Shown: positions 12,501-22,485 of the stretch, in pieces
How positions within the stretch are numbered: position 1 is the stretch's first letter
How the letters are laid out: each line of letters begins with the position of its first letter
NCBI GenBank assembly: GCA_907165275.2
Contig: OU015651.1
Span: 7,338,501-7,402,500, forward strand
DNA: 64,000 nucleotides
Direction: 5' to 3'
Source of the DNA: Zygaena filipendulae
Lineage: Eukaryota > Arthropoda > Insecta > Lepidoptera > Zygaenidae
The notes under the pieces: model-generated
The model's input: only the letters and a program-made list of their open reading frames with translations
The model's database searches: none
What the model was told of the DNA's origin: nothing
Translations under genes and position numbers: made by a program

Positions 12501-15500
12501 TGGTGTCTGCAACAAATATCAAACTAATATTATAAATGTGAAAGTTTATGCATGTGTTCATGAGTATGACTATTATTATAGTTATTCCTTCACACTGAAA
12601 TGACTGGACGGATTTGAACGAAATTTGAATTAACGTCTTAACGTGTCACACGTGTCAAGATGGTGTGTGCACTGTGCACAATTTGTTTCTCGCATTTCAT
12701 ACTGGCTGACGACTGAGTGAGGAGTGAGGACACAGATTAAAATGGACCGATGTCTAAAACTAAGCTACACTATATCTATACTAATATTATAAAGAGGAAT
12801 GATTTCATTTTTTGTTTGTTTGTTACGAATTGCTCAACTCAAAAACTACTATGCCGCACTCTCTACCTTTCTCTTCCTTCTCTCCCTCTAACGTAGGTTG
12901 CCTATGAAAAGATTGCTCTTAGCAATATAGGTCACCTAAATTGTACGTACCTACTATGTAACTGTGTCTTTTTAATATGTGTTTTCTTACTTTGTGCGTG
13001 CAATAAAGTATATTTGATTGATTTGATACTAGACCGATTTAAAACATTATTTCATTATTAAAAAGCTACATTATCCCTGAATCAGTAACATAGGCTATAT
13101 TGTAATCCGAAATTCCCGCGGAAACTCCAAAATTACCGCGGGTGAAACCGCGAGGTACAGCTATTATGATAATTATGATAACTTTAAAACAAGTCATCCA
13201 CGTAAAGGTTTGGGACGGAGCTCATACATCACAGCTCTATCTCCTTATGCATATTACACGTTGTCAAGAGTAACCTATTGAGGAGGACATAGAGTACTTT
13301 TTGTTGAGGAATCACCGCGGGAACTCCGAAATTAATGCGGGTGAAACCGGGGGAACAGCTAGTAGTATATACATACGCAGTCAGGCGCATGGAAACAATG
13401 GGCTAGTTGACTAATTTTTTTTTTGTCCGGTTTGTAGATTAATAAAAAATATTGGACACATATTTTTTCTTTTCTTACGTAATCAAATAATAACGGCGCG
13501 GCAATACATTGAGTTGAAATTTATTTATTTAAATGTATATTTATATTTGTAAATCTCCGGACACACGTTCCGTGGCATATACCGACTGGCACCTTATTTT
13601 TACATCTGAGCATGCCAGAGATGTGCGTGCGACTATGCCAGGACAGAAACCGACAAATACCGTTATTTACAAGACATCTGCACGGCTCTGATGCTCTATT
13701 CACTCTGCTCGGCTCGGCATGTAACCAAGACACGTACAGAAATGAACCGCGCAGACAAAATTTTCTTTCCGCGAATACTCGCCGGGCACGGCCCGTGCGC
13801 CCGTGCCTGTCGTCGTCTGCGCGGCCATGTTACGATAGATATAAAAATAAATACATTAATACGCACTGTATAGGAGACTATTATTTTGTCTGCCACGGAA
13901 CGTGTCTGGCACGCTCAATGTCTATGGACCTTTAACGGCACAACCGGTAAACACGAAATTTTTCATACATGTTGTGAGGGGTACAGGAAAGCACATAGGG
14001 TACTTTTTATCCCGGAATTCCCGTGGGAACTCTGAAATTAACGTGGAAGAAACCTACATTTTGTCAAGGGTTACAAAAAAATAAACTGAAACCGCGGGGA
14101 ACAGCTAGTACGAAATATACCTATGCAATCTATCGGCGTCGCTTACATGAGACGGGTCTAATTTTGAAGCTTAATCACATTAACTTTTCCTAAATTATTA
14201 TAAATAAATCTTGCTAATGCAACTAGTAAACAAGAAAATATCAAAATAACTTACACTTGAACTATCATTAGCTCCTTCATTATCAACATTATTATTATTT
14301 TCTGACTCTCTAGAAGTACATTCCTCTAAAGCATGCAACTTATCTGTTGTCGATCCGGTAGTTACTTTTCCGCCTAGTTTCTGAAAAGCAATTGGATTAA
14401 AGTTAAAAATCACGTAATTAGAAGTATAATATAGGCACTTTATTTACAGCAGTCCCTCTAGCCAAACTGACATTCTACAATCCTAAGCTTTCCAATTACC
14501 GCATTGTGCGTGAACAAAAGATAGACATTTATGCCATTGCATCGCGGACTTTTTTGCAGATCTATAAAATAGAAATATCCCACCATGCATTGTTTTGTTA
14601 TATCTCAAAGCTCCCAGGCGGCTTGACTTTTTCCGAAACTTCTAACAGTTATCGTTATAACCAATTTACACAAAACCTTATAAATTATATATACCTGAAC
14701 TTTCCTCATGAACCACTCTATTGGTGAAAACCGCATGAAAGTCCATTCAGAAGTTGTCGAGTTTATCACGAACAGACAAACAGGCGCGGCGGAGGCCTTT
14801 GTTTTATAATGTTTAGTGATTATTTTATAAAATTAAAGAAGGAAAACTCTTTCAACGACTCCTTTTGTTTACTAAGGCAAGTGATTCGTTATTTTTTTAA
14901 GCAAGATAGAAAGAGATTGTGATTCAGCTAAATATGCATTTTATAAATATTTGTAAAAAAAATTGTTTTCTTAATATGCTGGCTGGACTGTCTTCGTTGT
15001 TGTGATCAAGACTTTTTTCTTGGTTGAATTGAACTTACAAATGCCCGGTGTCTTCTAATATTAGCAATGAGCTCTTCCATAGCGTAGTTGCGAGTGCCGA
15101 AAAAGAGAGCACGACAGACAGGGCACTCATTGAGACGAGCTTTGCAACGACCACAGACATGATGGCCTTGATTACATTGGAAGATCTGACCCGTTGGCAG
15201 CTCATAGCACACAGGACATTGTAATAAATCATCAAGGTCCGGCAATGACTCTTGCTGTAAACAACATTCAAAATAAACAAAATTAATTAAATTCGTTGAA
15301 TGGGAAAAGCAAATTATTTGATGTATTTCTGATATTAATGTAAATATTTCTCTAGTAAGACTACCAGAAATGCGTTGTCGCAGCAACCAGAAAATAAATA
15401 TGATCATCATAGCATGAAAGCATGTAACTTTAATATATACATTCAAATATATTATTTGCCCTAGTTACATGCTCTGAGCACTGCAAGGAGTACATCTTTG

Positions 15501-18500
15501 CATGTGTTCAAAAGTCATTAATGACACAGTAGCTTAGTTAAAGGAAACTGTAACGGCCACACTCAGAGTTGTTTTAAAAATTACTTAATTTTAAGTAAAG
15601 ATTACTAAGCCGTAAGTTGTCATTTTAGAGCCCCTTGTCTCATTTTCCTTTTAATATTTACAATATTTGTATATATAGATGAATAGTACATCCTGACATT
15701 AGCTCGATTAGTTGGATCGGCTATTTCAACTGGTTTTAGATGAAGAAAAATGAGTATTGACTCATGTTCAACTTGAATTACCAATAGGGAATAGAGATGC
15801 AAAAAACAACTAGGAATTGAATTTATTATTTTTCTAAAGAGGTCATTTTAGGACGCCATTTCGTCGGTTAAATAGAAAAAAAGCGGCCAAGTGCGAGTCG
15901 GACTCCCCCATGAAGGGTTCCGTGGAAGCAAGTAACATAATAATATAAAGTTTTTATAGTTCGTTGTTACTTTGATCGATATTTTAATAATAGTGTATTT
16001 TTTTGCGGTTTACGATTTATGAGGTTTTAAAAAAAACTACTTACTAGTTCTCGTTCAAACCAATTTTCGGTGGAAGGGTGCATGGTAATGTACATAATTT
16101 TATTTTATTTATTTAACAATTAATGCTCACAAGGACAACATAAAAAGGAAAAAAAAAATAAAAGTAATCATGTACAATGGTCATGCTTATTCCATGTGGA
16201 ATTTCTTCCTGCAGACCCGCAATAGGAAAAGAGATAAGAGTAGGCTGATCTGGTGTGCTTCCGTTCGATAGGAAGGTATATGAAATAAATATATACAAAA
16301 TAAATACATACAATAATAATACACATACAAAATAATAGAACCAAAAATAATAATGACATTATCTAATTAATATTATATGACAATATAATATATATTAACA
16401 TAATATATGTCACATCGACATCTGAATTGGGATTTGAACGGACAGAAAGATCTCAAAGTGATAATACGTATAGTGTGTACAACAGTAGTGATAATTATTG
16501 GCGTGAACTATTTGAACAACAAAACGAAAATATGAAATCTTTAATCCAAATATTATCGGTACCCGGTTCGTCGAAAAATAGTGTTGTGCTACCCGAATTT
16601 TATCCAGACAAAACGGAGGTAGATGCAAGGTCATGGTGTGCAACGGCTGATCTTTGTTTCGCTGACAACCCTGTTTGCGGAGGACAACTCATCATGGTGA
16701 TAAGCAAGAACCTGAAGGTTGTTGCATCAGCATGGTTAGCGCAGGTTTCGTACTCTGGAATGATCTGGCCGGAGTTTAAGGACATGTTCGTCGCAAGGTT
16801 TGTCTGTACAGAGACAAATGCCCTCATTAACATGATAAACCAAAGGAAAGTGAATCGCTTTCAGCATATGCATGCCGCTTTATTTCAGTTATTATGGCGC
16901 GTTGAAAAGACTTATCAAAAGAGCTAATAGCCGTGTCAACGGTTCTTGCACACATTTCTCAGTTTGATTCGCGCTTGCAACGGCTTGCATTTACAACTGA
17001 AATTTCTTCACGTCAACAATTACAAAAGGAATTGCAAACTTTTACATTCTTAAAGCGTAAAGGTGCTGCTAATTTGAATGACACGAAGCCTATTGATCAT
17101 AAATCGCATAAGTCTTGTTCATCAAACTTTTTAACATGTTTCCACTGTGGCGAGCTTGGCCACAAGCAAGCCAACTGTCAACAGCAGAACCCCATCGTGT
17201 GCTTCAAATGCGGTTGTGCGGGTCACATTGCGAGTCGCTGCACCAAGAGCACAGCGACCGGAGGTGGTGCGCAGTACAAGCGTTATGTTGATTTGTGTGT
17301 GGTTGAGACTCCTTCAAGGAATCTTGAACATCGTGGTGAGCTATTTTGATTTGTTTACGATTCTGGGGCGTGAGTGTTTCTTAACTAAAGAATGTATCGC
17401 TCTTAAGTTTAGTGGAAAACGATGTTTTTTTTACAGATATTGGATAAAGTAGGTAGTGAAAATAAACCGTACAGATGCCAGAACAAGTACCCATTGACAT
17501 CAGTGATTCTGAGGTTTGTGAATGATAATGAGTTAATGGACTCGATTTAATTGCGTGGGCGTAGGCGTGCGTCCTCTTGAGTTACATTTAGTTTGCTTTG
17601 TGGTCACAGGGATGATCACGGGTGGTCACAGGGATGATCACGGGTGGTCACAAGGATGTTCACGGGTGGTCACAGGGATGATCACGTGTGATCACAGGGA
17701 TGATCACGGGTGATTACAGGGATGATCACGGGTGATTACAGGGATAATCACGGGTGATCACAGGGATAATCACCTAGGTCACAGGGATGACCAAGTGTAA
17801 GCTGCCACTGGGATGGCTAGTTATATAGGCTACAGGGATAGCCGGACAAAAAGAGTCGCCCGTCACGTATCAAAATAATTTTCTAACAATGTTAATGGTG
17901 ATGACTCATTGTGTGCTTGTATATTGGCAAAATCCTTTGTTTAAAACGATTGTTCTTTTACCGTGGTCCGTGTTGAATGTTTCATTTTATGAGATATTTG
18001 GAGAGAAATTTCGAACATATCGGAGTTTATTTTGAGCTATAATAGTTAGGTCAGAATTGACCGAACGTCTGGATATTGCGTACTAGTTTTCATTGTTACA
18101 GATTAACACACGAGGATGTGTGTCTCGCAGGATGGCCGTGTCGGCGGAAGTGAATTATACCGGATGATGCATCGGCACGCCAGCGCCTCTAGTGGCGTTA
18201 TACGGAGTCCAGGAGCCGCGCGCACAGAACAACACGATCACTCTTAGTCCGATCGTCGGTGCTTACGCATGTCTCATGGGAATCGTATCGCGTACCGTTA
18301 AGAAACTGTGTTTGATTTCTGTTACTCTTAATAGTGAATTTATTGTGATTAATCTAAAAACCGAATCTTTTATTTTTCTGCCAGTACCCGCCCACACGTA
18401 CCCTACAATGGCTGATTCCGAGCCTAACGCGACATATTATATAATAATAAATACTATAACTATAAATAAATACAAAAATGAATACAATAACTACATAGGC

Positions 18501-19166
18501 AGTGAGAGACAGTGTTCCTTGACTGGCTTTTTAAATAAAGAGATAGTCCTACAGTCACGGATTTCATGTGGCAAAGAGTTCCACAAGGCAACTGCACGGA
18601 AAGAGAAAGAAAAAAATTGGTTCTGTTGGAATTACCAGGTACAGATAGGCGTGTTTTGAGGTGTGACCTACAGACAGCATCAGGTGGTCGATAAAAGGAA
18701 AAACGTTCTCGCAGGTAGGAAGGGGAACTTGGGCTATGAAGGATATTAAATAGTAGAAAAAGAATTCGAGTATCCCTACGGTGGCGGATAGGAAGCCATT
18801 TGAGTTCCTCACGAAACTGAGAGACACGATCGAACTTTTTGAGACCAAAGATGAAGCGTATATTGAGATTCTGCAAGCGCTCCAGTTTATTTAGAAGTTC
18901 CTCGGTGGCATCAAGGTAGCATGCGTCGGCATAATCAAGAATAGGCTGGATGAGAGACTGAGCAAGTGAGATTTTACTAAATTTGGGCAAGAAATTCTGG
19001 AGACATCTTAAAGAGTGGTAAATATAATGTACCTTATATTTATTTTTAGTTTTATCATTCTCTTATTTTAGAAGTTACAGGGCGGGGGGGGGGGGGGGGG
19101 AGGAAGTGGCTGTGACATACGGACGGACAGACAGACAGACATACAGGCAGGGGAGGCAGGCAGGCA

Positions 19167-19224
<58 letters not shown>

Positions 19225-21212
19225 ACAGACAGACAGACAGACAGACATGACAAATCTATAAGGGTTCGTTTTTGCCATTTGGCTACGGAACCCTAAAAAT
19301 GACATTTTTCAAAAAGAACCAAATTTAGAGGACAAGCATTTGAAGTTGCGGAAATGGTAGATAGATCTTAGAGTATTGAAATTACACTACCGAAACCCAA
19401 TAACATGACTTGCAATTTCTTAAAGTAGGTATCATTATTATTATTCTCGCCTCAAAGTGAAGGTAATATGATTTGACTTCTGTGCGCTAGCATGGATTTG
19501 CCATTACAATAGCCAGTTCTCAGTTTTGTTCAACAGCTTTTGAAGGTGTTTACTTGCTACTTTAGGGTCTTCGTTACAAGATAAGTGGGCTATGTCGTCA
19601 GCATATGTTGCGACCGTCACATTACTGGAAGTGGGCAGGTTTGATGTAAAGATGTTGTAAAGTACAGGTCCAAGAATTGAGCCCAATTTCATGTCATACC
19701 GATCTTTTATTTTCATGTGTTGCCTTGACAATTGCCTCACCCAGAGCCTCCTACACTCAAGTAGCAAGTATCATTAATCTATATAAAATAATGTTGATAG
19801 AAGAGACATTTTTTGTAATAATCATATTCTCCAAAAAAAAAATTAAAAATTATGTTTTTCCATTTAAGCAACAATTTAGTGAACAGGTAAAGGATGTCAT
19901 CAGAAAGGCAAACATCAAGAATTATACTTAGCAACAAGCAATTGACAGGCACGTATGAGATTATGAATGTGTTAGAGACTAAGGTGTGTTGAAAGTACAA
20001 GCAAAAGACGATGACTCCATCTCTGGGCTCACCTTATGGGCTTATTAAAATGTTGCATCTTTTTTTTTCTTTAATCTGGGGTTAGTGCTTTAAATATAAA
20101 AACCAATTACCCACATAGAATGCAATGAAATATTTTTATATCAAGATAAATTTTGATGGAAATATTTTTAAATATTACTATAACTTTTGGGTCAAGAACT
20201 AAAATATGAACATACTAAAGCAGTTTAAGATTTTGATTTTGACATAAATTTGATATCACTAATATTGAAAAGACTGTATACATAATATTATCTATTTAAT
20301 ATAAATAAAAAGATTGAAAAAAATTAGCTTAGTGTAATGAAAGGTACTCATGAGAACAGAATAAACCAGCCCAAAACATGACTTTTTCTCCAGTTTCTAT
20401 TAGGAATTTGCAGTGGCAATCTCAATCTTCTAGCCCCATCTACAGACCCTTGTCATAATATGATGGAAAGTACTCATGACAGTAAAAATAGCTCTAATTT
20501 AACTGTCCTACCATTTGTCATCAGGAAATTTCAGTCTCGATATCCTGGCTGCATCATCAGATCAGTTCAATGATGCCATTATATTGCATTGCCAATGAAC
20601 TTACATGAGTATGCCAAATTTTATTATAATCTAATATCAACTAGTGGTTAAAAAATGGTGTACAAGAATTGATGAAAAATGCAGACCACTTACAAACATT
20701 GAAAGTCAGTATAAAACTTATAAAAAAGCGTTCCTATATTATATCACATAGTTAATGTCATAAAATTTCTACCCCACACTTTTTCTACCCCATTAAGTAA
20801 ATGAGTAGGTATCATGTTTTATTCAGATAAATTAAAGTGGAATAGATAGTTCAAATGAACCTATTTACATAAGTGCCGTATGCGGACTATAAGATAGCTT
20901 AAAAATAACTAAGTCGCAACGAAACATAAAGTACCTACCTACTACTCTTCACATGAAAGTGAACAAAGACCAAAAATTGAAAGCATGGCACCTGCTACCT
21001 GACTCTTAAAATTCAATCATATCTTACTCTTACAAATAAATTGACTACTTTCTAGCTAATCCAGATCCGGTAACTAATATTAATAAAATGAAGAGTACAA
21101 AAATTTGTCAAAATACATTGTAAGAATATCCTTAGTGGTCCAAAGGAAAAACGACCAAACTAAAGTATCGAATATAGTATGCACAAACCTTGACCTCGGT
21201 TTTCTCCGCCAT
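3549..21212 (-). CDS. SIAH-like RING E3 ubiquitin ligase, seven exons
   Basis: Exons, in transcript order: 21212-21189, 15254-15039, 14380-14255, 12506-12372, 12262-12142, 10192-10080 and 4322-3549. All have GT donors and AG acceptors, and the phases join to 502 residues. Residues 21-55 form a SIAH-type RING: CPVC, then CNQGHHVCGRC, then ECPVCR, followed by RNYAMEELI as in SIAH proteins. Residues about 150-285 resemble the SIAH substrate-binding domain (MLNHLRYYH, GIFFLIIEI, WVAQEFSYQITISG, GHCLVVEGSDAQALI). SIAH ligases ubiquitinate bound substrates; the substrate here is unknown. The usual SIAH zinc fingers appear replaced by an Asn/Asp-rich linker. A roughly 215-residue tail carries a short helical stretch and ends in an Arg/Lys-rich run, whereas classical SIAH is about 280 residues. 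The last intron contains a Ty3 element in antisense. The 24-bp first exon is the least certain part. Confidence 0.78.
4364..4501 (+). repeat. 5' LTR of the Ty3 element
   Basis: 138 bp starting TGTTATGTACTG, identical to 8752-8889. It is unusually short for a gypsy LTR. Confidence 0.92.
4603..8580 (+). CDS. Ty3 Gag-Pol polyprotein, intact
   Basis: A single open frame of about 1,325 residues. The frame is open from 4522, but the ATG at 4603 precedes the recognisable Gag. Domains in order: a Gag capsid-like region; zinc knuckles (CFRCGRQHGGQC and CNYCKKVGHIEPAC); an aspartic protease with DSG; a reverse transcriptase with the catalytic pair in LLDDV; an RNase H with SCDASQYGLG and TDHKPLL; an HHCC zinc domain (SNHDG to CHIC); and an integrase DDE core (HVDYAG, VSDNG, HPASNGQAER). 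The C-terminus is charged and serine-rich. Gag and Pol are fused with no frameshift between them. The expected role is self-mobilisation through reverse transcription in a virus-like particle. Confidence 0.93.
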   Translation: MGIKFGEFDVAHGCWKNYIERFSYCLQANEIQEDEKKKANLLAVCGPDLYDLVISLISPAQVSEVTFTFIKSKLDNHFHPTPNEIVQSYIFHNRNQEEGEKMRDYIAQLQKLSIHCNFNDLNRTLRDRLVCGIRNKDIKKRLLEETRLTFEQASQIALAQETASLDSECIAAIVPNSSINLDSEVPMEVNKIELTKKDRTSERNNDCFRCGRQHGGQCRFRWSKCNYCKKVGHIEPACFRKKQTTKDTNSDRSNCNGLYTIDSVNNIRVSRIPAFTIKIKLNNKEVEMEVDSGCAFTLLSEATARLIWNGELPKVDMTPVNLKTWTETKLQILGQATVQVKYKSISKNLTVIIARGNGPSLIGRNWFKDLNIQILGVYNIKVDTDQLTKLLQKYNTVFQDGLGTYTGPVVSINLKKDAKPKFIKSRPIPFALKERVFKEIDRLVAEGVLQPVPHSEWATPIVPVLKANGEVRLCGDYRATVNAATDTDTYPLPTLNEAFAVLQGGVIFTKIDLERAYTQLLVDEPTAELLTLNTPKGLYKMKRLAFGVKACPGIFQRLMSSLLVGIPGVAVLLDDVVIAGENVEQHNTRVESVLKKLSEAGLRVNKKKCKFAVEKVEFLGFIIDRLGIHPNKEKIEAIERTPAPVNIKELQAFLGLLNFYDIFLPHKATIAEPLYRLLEKKSTWQWSEIQQKAFGKLKKMLSSKHTLVHYEVNRKLILSCDASQYGLGAVLEHEMDDGSIRPIMFASRTMNVHERNYGQIDKEAAAIIFGLKKFHQYISGRKVVIKTDHKPLLGIFNPKKAIPNILSPRMLRWALLLNSYDYEIQYVEGKKIGNADALSRWPCQEKQRENEEECLGVLLIEETPADLGFTAKEVAQLTKKDKILSKILYWLRNGWPATIENQYKLYWQKREELSTFKDSILWGSRVVLPEDMRLHVLEELHSNHDGIVITKAMARSYFWWPAIDKQIEQMIRNCHICSENRNMPTRVTHHWIKPDKAWSRVHVDYAGPFQNKMFLILIDAYSKWPEVKIVPDVSSQTLIKSLREIFAAQGLPDTIVSDNGRSFISEEYKRYLAANGIRQILVPPYHPASNGQAERTVQTVKNKLKKMSTIPWHIRLPKILYGLRSTPNSVNDKTPAEMLNNRRFRTKFDQLNPLSEKNNGLIADLEENEKLKVRVLETGQLVYVKNYGKGPRWLKGVVEKKIGVTRYLVRWNGKLLTRHINQIHKGGVEEMEKGKSYQDIESDDDSKEEDYEEPVALPPRQQWEDMIGVSGPQDIIIHDSQGRPASWSRNKRALSTSPEASPQYKRRAMSHSSSDEGQLDLSNEN
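8752..8889 (+). repeat. 3' LTR of the Ty3 element
   Basis: Identical over 138 bp to the left LTR. It is followed by ATAAT, the right half of the target duplication. Confidence 0.92.
8895..10079. other. intron of the SIAH-like gene, no gene
   Basis: Non-coding remainder of the last intron of the SIAH-like gene. 9270-9500 has imperfect inverted matches around AGCCAAA, which also appear at about 14455, so a decayed repeat is likely. The open frame at 9587-9868 has no recognisable domain. Confidence 0.5.
10552..10712 (-). repeat. Helitron-like non-autonomous repeat
   Basis: Read on the minus strand it runs from an AT-rich head with AACAAACAAA-type runs to a GC-rich hairpin and the terminus ACAGCTAGT. 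The CTAGT end preceded by a hairpin is the Helitron 3' signature. About a dozen copies or fragments occur in this window. Confidence 0.55.
11132..11470 (+). repeat. dispersed repeat tail ending GGTACGGAACCCTAAAAA
   Basis: It contains two internal direct copies around GTATGGGAGC..CCCTTAAATATTT and ends with the GGAACCCTAAAAA tail also seen at 19290. The matching 5' part (GCGGCCAAGTGCGAGTCGGA) occurs at about 15885. It is probably a LINE or SINE family. Confidence 0.55.
11501..11806 (+). repeat. MITE with GTGACGTCAC palindromes
   Basis: A roughly 300-bp repeat with the core TTGAGTTGAAATTTCGCGTG followed by ACGTCAC, then a second TGACGTCA near the middle. Related copies lie at 26868-27175, 61384-61656 and 63658-63883, with partial copies at 13405-13525 and 60845-60965. 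Confidence 0.7.
11872..11990 (+). repeat. SINE/LINE 3' tail fragment
   Basis: The stretch around GTAATCACTTACCATCAGGT and TTGCCCCCTATGACATAAAA resembles the 3' end of a very common moth and butterfly retroposon. It ends in a short A run. Confidence 0.55.
12774..13165 (+). repeat. Helitron-like repeat, composite
   Basis: It starts TCTATACTAATATTATAAA with TTTGTTTGTTTGTTA soon after. It ends with a GC-rich hairpin and ACAGCTATT. The middle holds unrelated sequence. It lies in an intron of the SIAH-like gene. Confidence 0.5.
13405..13525 (+). repeat. partial copy of the GTGACGTCAC MITE
   Basis: It shares the left half of the 11501-11806 element (TTGGACACATATTTTTTC, then TACGTAATCAA and ATTGAGTTGAAATTT). 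It breaks off before the palindrome. Confidence 0.6.
13557..13909. mobile_element. possible element with 19-21 bp inverted ends
   Basis: CCGGACACACGTTCCGTGGC on the left is inverted on the right as GCCACGGAACGTGTCTGG, differing by a 2-base gap and one substitution. The interior is more GC-rich than its surroundings and has no convincing gene. Superfamily unknown, and no clear target duplication was seen. Confidence 0.45.
13985..14112 (+). repeat. Helitron-like 3' fragment
   Basis: Ends AACCGCGGGGAACAGCTAGT. The upstream part includes the GGAATTCCCGTGGGAACT stem seen in other copies. Confidence 0.5.
14570..14830 (+). repeat. dispersed repeat with GAACAGACAAACAG
   Basis: It matches 63001-63190 over the stretch CAATTTACACAAAA to TTTGTTTTATAAT. 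An inverted trace of the same sequence is at about 40100-40170. There is no coding content. Confidence 0.5.
15884..16100 (+). repeat. 5' part of a dispersed retroposon
   Basis: Begins AAGCGGCCAAGTGCGAGTCG and continues to GAAGGGTTCCGTGG, a motif widespread in Lepidoptera. It pairs with the 3' tail type seen at 11132-11470. Confidence 0.5.
16427..17349 (+). mobile_element. decayed Ty3/gypsy gag remnant
   Basis: Two frames hold a Gag: 16427-16927 is capsid-like (LPEFYPDKTEVDARSW, WPEFKDMF), and 16933-17349 carries two CCHC knuckles (CFHCGELGHKQANC and CFKCGCAGHIASRC). A frame break at about 16920 separates them. The frame then ends before any protease or reverse transcriptase, so this is a dead fragment in the first intron of the SIAH-like gene. 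Confidence 0.75.
17350..17601. other. degenerate retrotransposon interior
   Basis: Short broken frames after the Gag remnant, with no domain I can name. Confidence 0.35.
17602..17792 (+). repeat. 22-bp minisatellite
   Basis: About nine head-to-tail copies of a 22-bp unit beginning GGTCACAGGGATGATCACGG. Variants change GGTCAC to GATCAC or GATTAC. The unit contains near-palindromic GTGATCAC sequences. It follows the gypsy Gag remnant and may belong to that element. Confidence 0.9.
17793..18459. other. possible retrotransposon end, no gene
   Basis: No supported exon. The GC-richer stretch at 18120-18290 stands out from its AT-rich surroundings and may be remnant LTR or leader sequence of the adjacent element. 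I could not find a matching second LTR. Confidence 0.3.
18460..18990 (-). mobile_element. LINE reverse transcriptase C-terminal fragment
   Basis: The minus-strand frame resembles the region after the RT palm in Jockey/CR1-type LINEs (SLIQPILDYADACYLDATEE, LERLQNLNIRFIFGLKK, WLPIRHRRD). It is truncated at its 5' end and shows no catalytic FADD. It was probably left by incomplete reverse transcription. Confidence 0.75.
19081..19300. repeat. poly-G, (CAGG)n and (CAGA)n low-complexity tract, then repeat tail
   Basis: About 18 G, then CAGA and CAGG tetranucleotide arrays to about 19246, followed by CTACGGAACCCTAAAAA, the tail of the dispersed retroposon. The array probably expanded from the GGACGGACAGACAG stretch typical of that tail. 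Confidence 0.85.
19504..19767 (-). mobile_element. LINE reverse transcriptase fragment (YADD)
   Basis: The minus frame has GSILGPVLYNIFTSNLP, then VATYADDIAHL, the catalytic segment of a Jockey-type RT. It is short and lacks the rest of the domain. Confidence 0.75.
19932..21188. other. intron 1 of the SIAH-like gene, no feature
   Basis: Very AT-rich intron sequence with no recognisable repeat or exon. It ends at the donor of the short first exon. Confidence 0.45.
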
Positions 21213-21604
21213 GGCCTTATATTTGTATTGTACTAGTAATAATTAGAATAAAACATAAACGATACGAAGAAAGAAAGAAAGTTCCTAGCTGCAGAGAAAT
21301 TACGAGTACAGTTTTTTGAACCAAGTTTCTTCAGGACTTTTAGCAGCTGACGTTCTACAAATTACAAATGGCTGCTATAGCTATTAGTAGGGATTTGAAA
21401 AAATAATCGATTTTTATAATAGCCGATTATTTTTTATAAAAATCGTTTTTTTAATCAACAATAATCGTTTTTTATAAAATCCATTATACAGTGCTATGTA
21501 ATCAACCTCCTTAATGTTTGAAAAATGATATAGGTAGTTTACTTTTCTGTTCTCTGTCAATTCATTATAGATTTGGTGTCAACTAAAATGTGTTTTCAAT
21601 TTAC

Positions 21605-22080
21605 ATTATTGGCGACGAATAATGCAGAATTTACGGAAAAGAGTACACAGATATACAAAAAGATTTGTTCATAACTTGCCTACCAGCAGATGTCTTCTAC
21701 AAAATAAAAACATCATTCTTAGGTACATTTGAGGAACGTTCTTACGAAGAACTAAAAGATAAATTATACAGCTTCTATGCAAAGCGAACGACCCGTTACA
21801 AGGCTCTTACACAATTTTGGAGCTGTACGAGGAAAGAAGGTGAATCAATGGAAACTTATGCAAACAAAATTAAAGAGCTTAGTAAAGATTGTGGTTGTGA
21901 AGGTAAGCTTTTAGAACGCCAACTACGAGACCTTTTTGCAACCGTTCTTAATCATGAAATGTTAGAAATTCATTTGAAATAGAAGTGACCAGAACTGCAA
22001 GACCATGATAACGATGGAAACATAACAGAAGTAACATTTCAACAAATTTTTGCTATTTCTCAATCTAGCAGAATACGATA
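21605..22080 (+). mobile_element. gypsy gag fragment with PBS-like start
   Basis: ATTGGCGACGAATAATG resembles the primer-binding region of a Ty3 element. The frame at 21665-21982 is Gag-like (ALTQFWSCTRKEGESMETYA, KELSKDCGCEG). No LTRs, protease or RT remain. It lies between the divergent starts of the SIAH-like gene and nicastrin. Confidence 0.65.
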
Positions 22081-22169
22081 ATGCTGACAACAATAATACA
22101 GTTTAACGAATAAAACGAAAGAGTGTGGAGGCGCGTTCCGTGGATTCGCACGAATGCACTCGAGCGCGC

Positions 22170-22485
22170 TCGAGCGCGCGGGCGACCATGTGATAATTCT
22201 GATAATAATAGAAATAGTTTTAAACTATGGGCAAAGTTGTGTGTTTACCGTTGTTTAAGGCTACCGGTAAAAAAGATTTGGCTTATTTACCAATCGAACA
22301 ACTCCATCAATTAAAATAGAGCAGTTGAATGCAGATAAAAATAAAATAGTGCAATTGAGTTAGAAAAAATAAGTCAAAGTCAATAAGTAAGTATTTTTTA
22401 TTCGTGCTGTTTTTACCGGGCGACCATGTGATAATTCTGATAATAATAGAAATAGTTTTAAACTATGGCCAAAGTTATATGTTTG
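22170..22485 (+). repeat. direct duplication of about 60 bp
   Basis: GGGCGACCATGTGATAATTC and the following 40 bases occur at 22179 and again at 22419 with few changes. Origin unknown; there is no gene. Confidence 0.7.

Noticed and set aside
13612..13935. ORF cluster on both strands
   Set aside because: Overlapping frames in a GC-rich block bounded by inverted repeats, with no domain or codon signal.
15255..15446. Continuous N-terminal extension of the RING exon starting at 15446
   Set aside because: The stretch above 15254 reads as intron with a good CAG acceptor, and the RING frame there has no SIAH-like sequence. The spliced 24-bp first exon fits better.
17602..17792. CRISPR-like array
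   Set aside because: Units are directly tandem with no spacers, and the host is a eukaryote; it is a minisatellite.
19068..19305. Cys/Leu-Pro-Ala repeat ORFs on the minus strand
   Set aside because: Translations of (CAGG)n and poly-G low-complexity DNA.
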